Assembly (NCBI GenBank): GCA_002428205.1
Contig: DIUH01000392.1
Coordinates: 7,731-12,954 of the forward strand
Source: Planctomycetaceae bacterium UBA6163
Lineage (GTDB): Bacteria; Planctomycetota; Planctomycetia; Pirellulales; Pirellulaceae
DNA length: 5,224 nt
Direction: 5' to 3'
Shown here: positions 1-5,224 of the stretch, piece by piece
Numbering within the stretch: position 1 is the first letter of the stretch
Layout of the letters: every line of letters starts with the position of its first letter
Translations under genes and position numbers: made by a program
Notes under the pieces: model-generated
The model's input: the letters and a program-made list of their open reading frames with translations, nothing else
The model's database searches: none
Told to the model about the DNA's origin: nothing

Positions 1-1059
1 GCTGGGATTCAATATGTTGTCATCAACCTCGTCGGTTCGAGCATCTTTTTGCTCGCGCTGGGGCTGATCTATGGTGTTACGGGAACTTTGAACATGGCGG
101 ATTTAGCGGAAAAGGTGCCGCAGATCCCTAAGGGTGATGAGGCGTTGTTGTACACCGGCGCCGTCATGTTATTGGTCGTGTTTGGACTTAAATCCGCGAT
201 CGTGCCGTTTCAGTTTTGGTTGCCCGGAACTTATGCCAACGCGGCGGGGCCGGTGGCGGCACTCTTTTCGATCATGACCAAAGTGGGTGCGTATTCGATC
301 ATTCGTGTTTTCACGTTGATGTTTGGCGAATCGGCTGGCACGGGAGCTTGGTTTGCGACATCTTGGTTGATGCCCGCAGCAGCGATCACGATGGTGTTGG
401 GCATGGTCGGTGTCGTGGCAGCCCGCAGCCTGGGACAGCAAGCCAGTTTTGCGGCGCTAGGGTCGATGGGCACTTTGTTGATCGCGATTGCCGGCTTTAC
501 TGCCGCGACCGAATCGGCGGCGCTGTATTACTTGATCCATTCGACACTCGGTATCGCAGCCTTGTTTTTGCTGATCGATGCGGTGGTGATACGACGCCCT
601 GGATTTGGTGATGAATTGTCCGCCGCCCCAAAGATTAAGCATGTCGGTTTAATCGGTTCGATGTTTTTCTTGGCGGTCATCGCCGTCATCGGGATGCCGC
701 CACTTTCGGGATTTGTCGGTAAGTTGTTGATTCTGGATGCGGTAAAGCCGCTGTATGGTTGGGGCGTGATCTGGGCGTTGATTCTATCGACGTCGCTACT
801 GGGGTTGATCGGGTTTGCCAGCAGTGGCAGTATTTTGTTTTGGAAAAGTGGCGAGTGCGAAGGCGAACTGACGCCGATCGGACCGACTCCGATCGCGTTG
901 CCGATGGTGGCCATCGGATCGCTGTTGGTGCTATTGATCTTCTTGACCGGAGCCGCAGGTCCCGTGACCGCTTACCTCGACGCTACAGCGGCTCAATTGT
1001 TTGAACCTCATCAATACATCGAAGCCGTTTTGCGTCCCGTTGGAGCTGTGACGAAATGA
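1..1059 (+). CDS. mrpD: Na+/H+ antiporter subunit D (MrpD/MnhD/PhaD), 5'-truncated
   Basis: Membrane subunit of the Mrp multisubunit Na+(K+)/H+ antiporter, a proton-channel-like paralogue of the complex I subunits NuoL/M/N. The reading frame is open from base 1, so the gene starts upstream. The visible part is 352 residues; family members are usually about 490-500, so roughly the first 140 residues are missing. Seen in the visible protein: a string of hydrophobic helices; GLKSAIVPFQFWLP (about residues 62-75), with the intramembrane lysine K64 typical of this superfamily; TKVGAYS with K94; YLIHSTLGIAALFL (about 177-190), wording characteristic of MrpD; and GMPPLSGFVGK (231-241). The His-Ser-Thr motif and the position directly before mrpE favour MrpD over MrpA or a Nuo subunit. 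The stop codon overlaps the mrpE start (ATGA), which implies translational coupling. The TTG at 49 is internal, not the true start. The family call is very secure. Confidence 0.95.
   Translation, partial: AGIQYVVINLVGSSIFLLALGLIYGVTGTLNMADLAEKVPQIPKGDEALLYTGAVMLLVVFGLKSAIVPFQFWLPGTYANAAGPVAALFSIMTKVGAYSIIRVFTLMFGESAGTGAWFATSWLMPAAAITMVLGMVGVVAARSLGQQASFAALGSMGTLLIAIAGFTAATESAALYYLIHSTLGIAALFLLIDAVVIRRPGFGDELSAAPKIKHVGLIGSMFFLAVIAVIGMPPLSGFVGKLLILDAVKPLYGWGVIWALILSTSLLGLIGFASSGSILFWKSGECEGELTPIGPTPIALPMVAIGSLLVLLIFLTGAAGPVTAYLDATAAQLFEPHQYIEAVLRPVGAVTK
1042..1045 (+). promoter_or_regulatory. Ribosome binding site deciding the mrpE start
   Basis: GGAG lies 10 nt before the ATG at 1056, inside the end of mrpD. 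Together with the ATGA overlap it supports initiation at 1056 rather than at the in-frame ATG at 1203, where family alignment alone would place the start. The nearest purine-rich stretch to that ATG (GAGG at 1185-1188) lies 14 nt away, which is too far to be ideal. Confidence 0.5.
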
Positions 1060-1691
1060 GCGTCCCAAAACATTCGCATGATCATTCCGAGGGCGAACCG
1101 CTGGCCGCAGCGCAGGATTCGCACAATTCGCATGGTCATGATAAAGAAAAGTATAGTGCTGACCACCATCCCGGAAGACGCTATGAGGACAACCGGACGT
1201 ACATGGAGCGATGGTTACCGCATCCGCTGCTGACCTTTGTATTGGTGCTGCTGTGGATGGCTTTGCTGAACAGTTTTACGATCGGCGGATTGGTCGTGGG
1301 GCTAGTACTAGGGATGACGATTCCGATTTATACGGCGAACTTTTGGCCCGAGCGGCCTGTGATTCGCAGACCCACGCAAGTCATTTCGTTCATCTGCATT
1401 TTGATGTTTGATGTTGTGGTTGCCAACATTCAAGTCGCCTATCGGATCGTCTTTCGAAGGCCAGAGCAGTTGAATACCAAATGGATCACGGTTCCGCTTG
1501 ATTTGACCAGTCCCGAAGCGATAACAGCGCTGACGGCCACGATCACATTGACGCCGGGAACGGTGGCCAGTGATTTGTCTGCAGATGGCCGCAGCTTGCT
1601 GGTGCATTGTTTGGATGTGGGCAGCGAGAAGGAAATGGTCCGCACGATTAAGGACCGCTACGAAAGCCGAATTAAGGCAATTTTCCCATGA
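1056..1691 (+). CDS. mrpE: Na+/H+ antiporter subunit E (MrpE/MnhE/PhaE) with His-rich N-terminal extension
   Basis: Small membrane subunit needed for assembly and activity of the Mrp antiporter. The 211-residue protein has two parts. Residues 1-49 are hydrophilic and histidine-rich (H6, H8, H10, H23, H26, H28, H37, H38). From M50 (ERWLPHPLL) onward there are 162 residues that match the usual MrpE length of about 160. This core shows hydrophobic segments at about 58-72, 77-93 and 107-128, then a cytoplasmic-type domain with the family signature ITLTPGTVASDLS (163-175) and LLVHCLDV (181-188). The start at 1056 is preferred because it gives an ATGA overlap with mrpD and has GGAG 10 nt upstream; the alternative ATG at 1203 would give a standard-length protein. 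The gene overlaps mrpF by ATGA. The family is certain; whether the extension is translated is likely but unproven. Confidence 0.95.
   Translation: MSVPKHSHDHSEGEPLAAAQDSHNSHGHDKEKYSADHHPGRRYEDNRTYMERWLPHPLLTFVLVLLWMALLNSFTIGGLVVGLVLGMTIPIYTANFWPERPVIRRPTQVISFICILMFDVVVANIQVAYRIVFRRPEQLNTKWITVPLDLTSPEAITALTATITLTPGTVASDLSADGRSLLVHCLDVGSEKEMVRTIKDRYESRIKAIFP
1073..1139 (+). repeat. Short imperfect direct repeat within the His-rich mrpE extension
   Basis: TTCGCATGATCAT (1073-1085) and TTCGCATGGTCAT (1127-1139) match at 12 of 13 bases. They lie 54 nt apart in the same reading frame and encode the paired segments SHDH and SHGH. This suggests a small internal duplication that built up the histidine-rich tail, although short His-rich coding stretches can converge by codon use alone. 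Confidence 0.5.
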
Positions 1692-1957
1692 TCAATTACG
1701 CCCTTGCGATTGGCTTCATCGCCGTCTCGCTCGCACTGCTGATGAACCTGTGGCGTTTAGCGACGGGTCCGACCGTGATGGACCGGGTGTTGGCCGTCGA
1801 CACGATGGTCATCAATACGATCGCGCTGATCATCCTGTACGGGATTCGCGAGAGCACAGCGGTTTATTTTGAGTCGGCACTTTTAATGGCGATGTTCGGT
1901 TTTATTTCCACAGTGGCCTATTGTCGGTTTGTCCTGCGTGGCGACGTGATCGAGTGA
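1688..1957 (+). CDS. mrpF: Na+/H+ antiporter subunit F (MrpF/MnhF/PhaF)
   Basis: Small integral membrane subunit of the Mrp antiporter. It has 89 residues, a normal length for the family (about 85-95). Three hydrophobic helices can be seen, at about 3-22, 36-53 and 60-82. Between the first two lies the family signature WRLATGPTVMDRVLAVD (22-38), with conserved acidic and basic residues D32, R33 and D38. The ATG overlaps the mrpE stop (ATGA) and AAGG at 1674-1677 lies 10 nt upstream, so translation is probably coupled. Homology is clear despite the small size. The gene cannot work alone; it is one part of the membrane complex formed with the neighbouring subunits. Confidence 0.95.
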   Translation: MINYALAIGFIAVSLALLMNLWRLATGPTVMDRVLAVDTMVINTIALIILYGIRESTAVYFESALLMAMFGFISTVAYCRFVLRGDVIE

Positions 1958-1993
1958 CACGGATTGTTAAGGTTTTGATTTCGGCGATTTTGC

Positions 1994-2401
1994 ATGAACA
2001 TTTACATTGAAGCCCTGATCGCTTTTCACATCATCCTGGGCGCGTTCTTTATCTTTGTCGGGTCCTTCGGCATGATCAAGTTGCCGGAATTGATGTCGCG
2101 TTTGCACGGGCCATCGAAGGCAACTACGCTGGGCGTTGGCGGATTTCTGGTCGGTTCGATGATCCATTTCGGTGCGACCGAGGGGCGAATATCGATTCAG
2201 GAGATTCTGATTACGTTCTTTCTGTTCATCACCGCGCCGGTCACCGCACACTTCATCGCCAAGGCTTACATGCATGCCGAGTTGAAGCCTGAAAAGTTGC
2301 CAAAACCCGAGGGGCGATACGGATGGAATACTTACACGTCGGTAGAAGATGTTAAACTGGCGGCACGCGATCAAGCGACCGGGTCGGACTTGCAGGGCTG
2401 A
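1994..2401 (+). CDS. mrpG: Na+/H+ antiporter subunit G (MrpG/MnhG/PhaG)
   Basis: Last subunit of the Mrp Na+(K+)/H+ antiporter, a small membrane protein. It has 135 residues, slightly longer than the usual 110-125. There are three hydrophobic helices (about 5-27, 44-60 and 69-90). The signature between helices 1 and 2 is GMIKLPELMSRLHGPSKATT (26-45), the typical MrpG pattern of LP...RLH..(T/S)KATTLG. Helix 3 carries a conserved-type proline (P82) in ITAPVTAHF. A charged, probably cytoplasmic tail of about 40 residues follows and accounts for the extra length. The ATG at 1994 is the first possible start after an in-frame TGA at 1976. It has no good Shine-Dalgarno (the nearest is AAGG about 21 nt upstream), and 36 bp separate it from mrpF, unlike the tight overlaps upstream. 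Co-transcription with mrpD-F is still the simplest reading. Confidence 0.94.
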   Translation: MNIYIEALIAFHIILGAFFIFVGSFGMIKLPELMSRLHGPSKATTLGVGGFLVGSMIHFGATEGRISIQEILITFFLFITAPVTAHFIAKAYMHAELKPEKLPKPEGRYGWNTYTSVEDVKLAARDQATGSDLQG

Positions 2402-2450
2402 AGTTCGAGTCGCTGGCGAAATTGCGTGGCTGTTCTAATTCTTGTCAATC

Positions 2451-2456
2451 GAGGAA
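2451..2456 (+). promoter_or_regulatory. Ribosome binding site for the C45-family gene
   Basis: GAGGAA ends 6 nt before the ATG at 2463. This is the best Shine-Dalgarno in the window and it fixes the start at 2463 rather than at the in-frame TTG at 2442, which lies upstream of the site. Confidence 0.7.
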
Positions 2457-2462
2457 CTTGTC

Positions 2463-3818
2463 ATGTCGCTGATTCGAACGTTGTTAGGTGGCGATCGCTT
2501 GATCGCTCGTGAAAGTAAATCCCGTTTTCCCAGGCGACTCGGTTCCCTGCGTCGTCGATTGGCGATTCTTGCAACTGGCGGTTTGTTAACAACCGCGGCA
2601 GCACTACCGCTGGGCTATCACGCCAACATCGCCGTGGCGGAAGCGCCGGCGACCGCATCAGCGACCGCAGGGCAAGTTAGTCGTACGATCATTGATTGTG
2701 TCGATTCCAAGGACGCTGAAACGATCGCGACTTGCGGTAAAGGGTGGCTGGAACGGATCAATGGTTATCACGTCCTGCACCTGAAAGGTTCTCCCTATGA
2801 AATGGGATACCAGCATGGCGTTCTGCTGAAGGAAAGCGTCCGAAAGAATCTTGATACGCTGTTGCGGGTCAAGGGTGACCAAACGTTGGTGGAGGTCGCC
2901 GGATTTAAGCTCAAACCGCGTGACGTATTGACTCAGATTATCGCGGTCCAGAAACCGTTCGTTGCGAAGAAGTTTACCGACGAGATGGACGGATTGGCTG
3001 CCGGGGCCGGGTTGCCGACGGATGATATTCGCGCCGCTAACTTTATCCCCGAACTGTTTCATTGCAGCGGGTTCGCGATCGCCGGCGGAGCGACCGCTGA
3101 CGGTACGCTTTACCACGGTCGCGTTCTCGATTATGCGACCGATTGGGGATTGCAAGAGCATGCCGTGGTGATCGTTGCGGAACCCGACGACGGGATTCCT
3201 TATGTGAATATTTCTTACGCCGGCTTCGTGGGCAGTGTGACCGGCATGAATGCCCGGCACATTTCGATTGGTGAGATGGGCGGTGGCGGGTTGGGAAATT
3301 GGCAAGGCGTGCCGATGGCTCAACTGATGCGAGAAGTAATCGAGACGTCAGAAACACTGGATGATGCGATCAAGGTTTTTCAAGACAATCCGCGTACCTG
3401 TCAATACTTTTATGTGATCGCCGATGGTAAGACTGGTGAATCGGTCGGCATGGAAGCGACCTGGGAAAAGGTTGATGTGATTCGCGCCGGCCAAGCGCAC
3501 CCGTTGTTGCCGCACGCGGTCAAAGAATGTGCGCTGTTGAGTGCCGGTGGTCGGTATCAGGAACTGGTGCGACGGGTGAAGGAGGGCTCGGGGACGTTTA
3601 CCGCCGAGTCGGCGCTGACGTTGATGGACCGCCCGGTCGCAATGGGGTCGAACTTGCATAACGTGTTGTTCGAACCAGCCTCAACCAAGTTTTGGGTCGC
3701 CAATGCGACGGCAGACCGAAGCCCCGCAGCCGACCAGCCGTATTATGCGTTTCAGCTAACAGAATTGCTGAATCGCAAGCCGCACAACGAGGCACCGGAG
3801 TTGGCCGGCGCGGAATGA
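2463..3818 (+). CDS. Exported C45-family Ntn-hydrolase (acyl-CoA:6-APA acyltransferase-like)
   Basis: Predicted exported hydrolase or acyltransferase of the peptidase C45 / AAT-like branch of the N-terminal-nucleophile superfamily, whose members cut or transfer amide-linked acyl groups after self-cleavage that exposes a catalytic Cys. With the ATG at 2463 the protein has 451 residues. Residues 1-32 are unusually long and basic, with RRR at 30-32. A hydrophobic stretch follows (about 33-50), then a likely signal-peptidase site AVA|EA near 59. The twin-arginine-like start makes Tat export possible. GSPYEMGYQHG (109-119) matches the N-terminal family motif. C201 in FHCSGFAIAGG is the probable nucleophile. 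GRVLDY (219-224) supplies R220 and D223, spaced after the Cys as in penicillin acylase/bile salt hydrolase relatives. VTGMN (259-263) supplies a likely oxyanion-type Asn. Two Cys (79, 91) could form a disulfide. The gene starts 61 bp after mrpG. The substrate is unknown; a penicillin-type activity should not be assumed. Confidence 0.83.
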   Translation: MSLIRTLLGGDRLIARESKSRFPRRLGSLRRRLAILATGGLLTTAAALPLGYHANIAVAEAPATASATAGQVSRTIIDCVDSKDAETIATCGKGWLERINGYHVLHLKGSPYEMGYQHGVLLKESVRKNLDTLLRVKGDQTLVEVAGFKLKPRDVLTQIIAVQKPFVAKKFTDEMDGLAAGAGLPTDDIRAANFIPELFHCSGFAIAGGATADGTLYHGRVLDYATDWGLQEHAVVIVAEPDDGIPYVNISYAGFVGSVTGMNARHISIGEMGGGGLGNWQGVPMAQLMREVIETSETLDDAIKVFQDNPRTCQYFYVIADGKTGESVGMEATWEKVDVIRAGQAHPLLPHAVKECALLSAGGRYQELVRRVKEGSGTFTAESALTLMDRPVAMGSNLHNVLFEPASTKFWVANATADRSPAADQPYYAFQLTELLNRKPHNEAPELAGAE

Positions 3819-3835
3819 GATCGATTGTGACAACA

Positions 3836-3869
3836 GGGCAATAACGGTCTGCCAGCATCCAGTTTTTTT
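3836..3869 (+). terminator. Possible weak terminator after the C45-family gene
   Basis: A run of seven T (3863-3869) lies 45 nt past the stop codon. The only helix found before it is short (GGCA 3837-3840 with TGCC 3850-3853, 9-nt loop) and is separated from the T-run by 9 nt. The T-run makes an intrinsic terminator conceivable, but the stem is too weak to be sure. Confidence 0.22.
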
Positions 3870-3889
3870 GCTCCTGTAAACTTAACACA

Positions 3890-3903
3890 CGAACTTCGGT
3901 TCG
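3890..3903 (+). other. Small hairpin with cUUCGg tetraloop
   Basis: CGAAC (3890-3894) and GTTCG (3899-3903) pair perfectly around TTCG. Read as + strand RNA, this gives a 5-bp stem capped by the exceptionally stable C(UUCG)G tetraloop. It lies 71 nt after the C45 gene stop. It could protect or define the 3' end of that transcript. No U-tract follows. Confidence 0.4.
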
Positions 3904-3922
3904 CGGCCGGTCTAAGGCAATT

Positions 3923-3957
3923 ACTCCGGTGGTTGAACTGTGCTCAACCACCGGGGT
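3923..3957. terminator. Hairpin between convergent genes, probable bidirectional terminator
   Basis: CCGGTGGTTGA (3926-3936) and TCAACCACCGG (3944-3954) form a perfect 11-bp stem with a 7-nt loop. The stem extends outward by one U.G wobble and two Watson-Crick pairs, to 14 bp in total (3923-3957). It lies 4 bp beyond the sulfatase stop codon on the minus strand and about 105 bp beyond the C45 gene stop on the plus strand, which is the classic place for a shared terminator of converging genes. Neither side has a clear U-tract, so the mechanism (intrinsic, or a 3'-end stabilising stem after Rho termination) is open. Confidence 0.65.
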
Positions 3958-3961
3958 CGGC

Positions 3962-5224
3962 TTAGTCACGGTTGGGTAGATTCAGGATGAGCGAATCGTC
4001 ATATTGCTTCTGCAGCTCGACCAATACCGCAAACAGATCGTTGATCAGCGACTCGCTTTCAGGTTGGTCAGCGATATCGTGCATTTCATTCGGGTCGTTC
4101 TGCAAATCATAAAGCCGGATCACATCTGCTTTGGGATAAATGATTAACTTGTGGGTTTGTGTACGAACGCTTCTTTGCAAGTTTAAATAACTGCCATAGA
4201 TCGCCTTGTATCCACTGGGCTTTCCTTCTAACAACGGCAGCAGATTCTGGAACTCAACGTGCTCGGGACGATCGATACCAGCCAACTCAAGCGTGGTCGG
4301 CATGACGTCTTGCAGGTAAATCGGTTCGTCGATCATTTTGCCGGCGGCAACACCGGGCCCAGCAACGATGAAGGGAACGCGGACGCTGTGGTCATAGGGA
4401 TTCTGTTTGCCCATCAATCCGTGTTGGCCGACGGCTAAACCGTGATCGGAGGTAAAGAAGATCCAGGTGTTTTCGGCTTTGCCCGATGCATCAAGGGCGT
4501 CGAGGATTCGACCGATTTGTTGATCCATGTGAGTGATGATCGCGAAGTATTCTTGGCGATGTGTTTGGATCGCTTTGGGCGTTCGCGGAAAAGGGGCAAG
4601 CCGTTCGTCACGCAACGACTTGCCGAGCCCAATTTTGGTGGCGTACGGATAATCGGGCAAAAATGACTCGGGGACGCGGATCGATTCCAATGGATATCGA
4701 TCGACAAACTCTTTGGGTGATTGTCTAGGGTCGTGCGGCGCGTTGAACGCGAGGTACATAAAAAAGGGCACCTCGTCTTTCGAAGCCATTTTGATGAAGT
4801 CGACGCCGTGGTTGCCGACAACTTCGCTCCAGTGTGTTCCGCCGGCCCAGAATCCGCCGAGCGATTTATCATAAGGCGACCAAGGATCTTCGCCCTTGGC
4901 AGGCGGACGGTTGTAGCTCGATTCTGTATCCTTGGGCATGCCGGGACGAATATCCCGAGCGATATCAAATGCTTTTTCAGCATTTACAGGAACGTGCCAC
5001 TTGCCGGTCATGTAAGTTTTGTAACCGGTTCGCTTGAGGTGCTCGCTCCAAAATCGTCCTTCGGCTCGTTCACGTTCGGCTTGCTTGTGGGCGACTTCGG
5101 CTCGCCATACCGTCCGACCGCTGTTGAGCATCATGCGGCTAGCGATGCAAACCGCGCCGCTCCAGGACCCCATGTTGTAAGCGTGAGTAAATGATGTGCC
5201 ACGACGAGCGAGTCGATCGAGATT
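3962..5224 (-). CDS. Type I (formylglycine-dependent) sulfatase, N-terminus cut by window edge
   Basis: Hydrolyses sulfate esters, probably on a carbohydrate. The minus-strand frame is open to base 5224 and reads NLDRLARRGTSFTHAYN before the methionine at 5173, the standard sulfatase wording just ahead of the active site. That methionine is therefore internal. 420 residues are visible; the missing start should hold the metal-binding DD motif and probably a signal peptide. Motifs (visible numbering): C26-I-A-S-R30, the Cys-type maturation motif whose Cys becomes formylglycine; NSGR (34-37) where LTGR is usual; TGKWH with K75 and H77; APHDPRQ with H164; TSDHG with D260 and H261 for the metal; and GKQ with K273. 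The C-terminal LYDLQNDPNEMHDIAD is typical of the S1 family. All visible catalytic residues are present, so it should be active if matured by a formylglycine-generating or anaerobic sulfatase-maturing enzyme. It converges with the C45 gene. The substrate cannot be assigned; planctomycete annotations of choline or iduronate sulfatase for such proteins are unreliable. Confidence 0.93.
   Translation of the reverse strand, partial: NLDRLARRGTSFTHAYNMGSWSGAVCIASRMMLNSGRTVWRAEVAHKQAERERAEGRFWSEHLKRTGYKTYMTGKWHVPVNAEKAFDIARDIRPGMPKDTESSYNRPPAKGEDPWSPYDKSLGGFWAGGTHWSEVVGNHGVDFIKMASKDEVPFFMYLAFNAPHDPRQSPKEFVDRYPLESIRVPESFLPDYPYATKIGLGKSLRDERLAPFPRTPKAIQTHRQEYFAIITHMDQQIGRILDALDASGKAENTWIFFTSDHGLAVGQHGLMGKQNPYDHSVRVPFIVAGPGVAAGKMIDEPIYLQDVMPTTLELAGIDRPEHVEFQNLLPLLEGKPSGYKAIYGSYLNLQRSVRTQTHKLIIYPKADVIRLYDLQNDPNEMHDIADQPESESLINDLFAVLVELQKQYDDSLILNLPNRD

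Noticed and set aside
49..51. TTG at 49 as a true start of mrpD
   Set aside because: The frame is open to base 1 and the upstream residues (YVVINLVGSSIF) continue a conserved transmembrane helix, so the gene is simply cut by the window edge.
1967..2374. Minus-strand frame of 135 codons covering mrpG
   Set aside because: It mirrors mrpG almost exactly, and its Arg/Gln/Asp-rich translation looks like a reverse reading of membrane-protein codons. MrpG itself is clear by homology.
2442..2462. TTG at 2442 as the start of the C45-family gene
   Set aside because: It would place the strong GAGGAA site (2451-2456) inside the coding region, and the added residues bring no family similarity. The ATG at 2463 has ideal spacing to that site.
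2402..2462. Sigma70-type promoter before the C45 gene
   Set aside because: TCTAAT at 2434-2439 resembles a -10 box, but no acceptable -35 box lies 16-18 bp upstream (TTGCGT at 2422 is only 6 bp away), so a promoter cannot be supported.
2658..3323. Long antisense open frame (221 codons) opposite the C45 gene
   Set aside because: It lies wholly opposite a well-supported gene, its translation has no recognisable domain or hydrophobic pattern, and moderately GC-rich DNA often leaves such antisense frames open.
5171..5173. ATG at 5173 (minus strand) as the sulfatase start
   Set aside because: Upstream in-frame codons to the window edge encode the standard LDRLARRGTSFTHAYN sulfatase segment, and starting at 5173 would leave only 8 residues before the catalytic Cys.
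4721..5194. Plus-strand open frame (157 codons) opposite the sulfatase
   Set aside because: It is antisense to conserved sulfatase motifs, has no recognisable family or ribosome binding site, and is best explained as a coding shadow.

Overview
The window looks like chromosomal DNA of a planctomycete, most plausibly a marine Pirellulaceae-type bacterium. This is inferred from three things: moderate GC (roughly mid-50s % by eye), a type I sulfatase with planctomycete-like wording, and a secreted C45-type Ntn-hydrolase beside an Mrp antiporter operon. No rRNA or other taxonomic marker is present, so the assignment is tentative.

Layout. Bases 1-2401 (+) hold the distal part of a multisubunit Mrp (Mnh/Pha) cation/proton antiporter operon. 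It runs from a 5'-truncated mrpD through mrpE and mrpF to mrpG, in the classical order. mrpD/mrpE and mrpE/mrpF overlap by ATGA, and mrpG follows after 36 bp. Together with A, B and C subunits expected upstream of the window, these encode a membrane complex that exports Na+ (and/or K+) in exchange for H+, which fits a marine or otherwise saline habitat. MrpE carries an unusual histidine-rich N-terminal extension of about 49 residues.

Bases 2463-3818 (+) encode an exported C45-family (acyl-CoA:6-aminopenicillanate acyltransferase-like) Ntn-hydrolase. It starts 61 bp after mrpG on the same strand and may be read through from the mrp operon. Its substrate cannot be told from sequence. Bases 3819-3961 are a convergent intergenic region with several potential RNA hairpins, the strongest being a near-perfect 14-bp stem that sits 4 bp past the sulfatase stop codon.

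Bases 3962-5224 (-) encode a formylglycine-dependent type I sulfatase that runs off the right edge, with its N-terminus and signal peptide missing. Such enzymes in planctomycetes typically desulfate algal polysaccharides.

No RNA genes, CRISPR arrays, insertion sequences or attachment sites were seen. The region reads as ordinary core and catabolic genome. I found no convincing sign of an undescribed multi-gene system. The most notable oddities are the His-rich MrpE extension and the Mrp/C45 juxtaposition.
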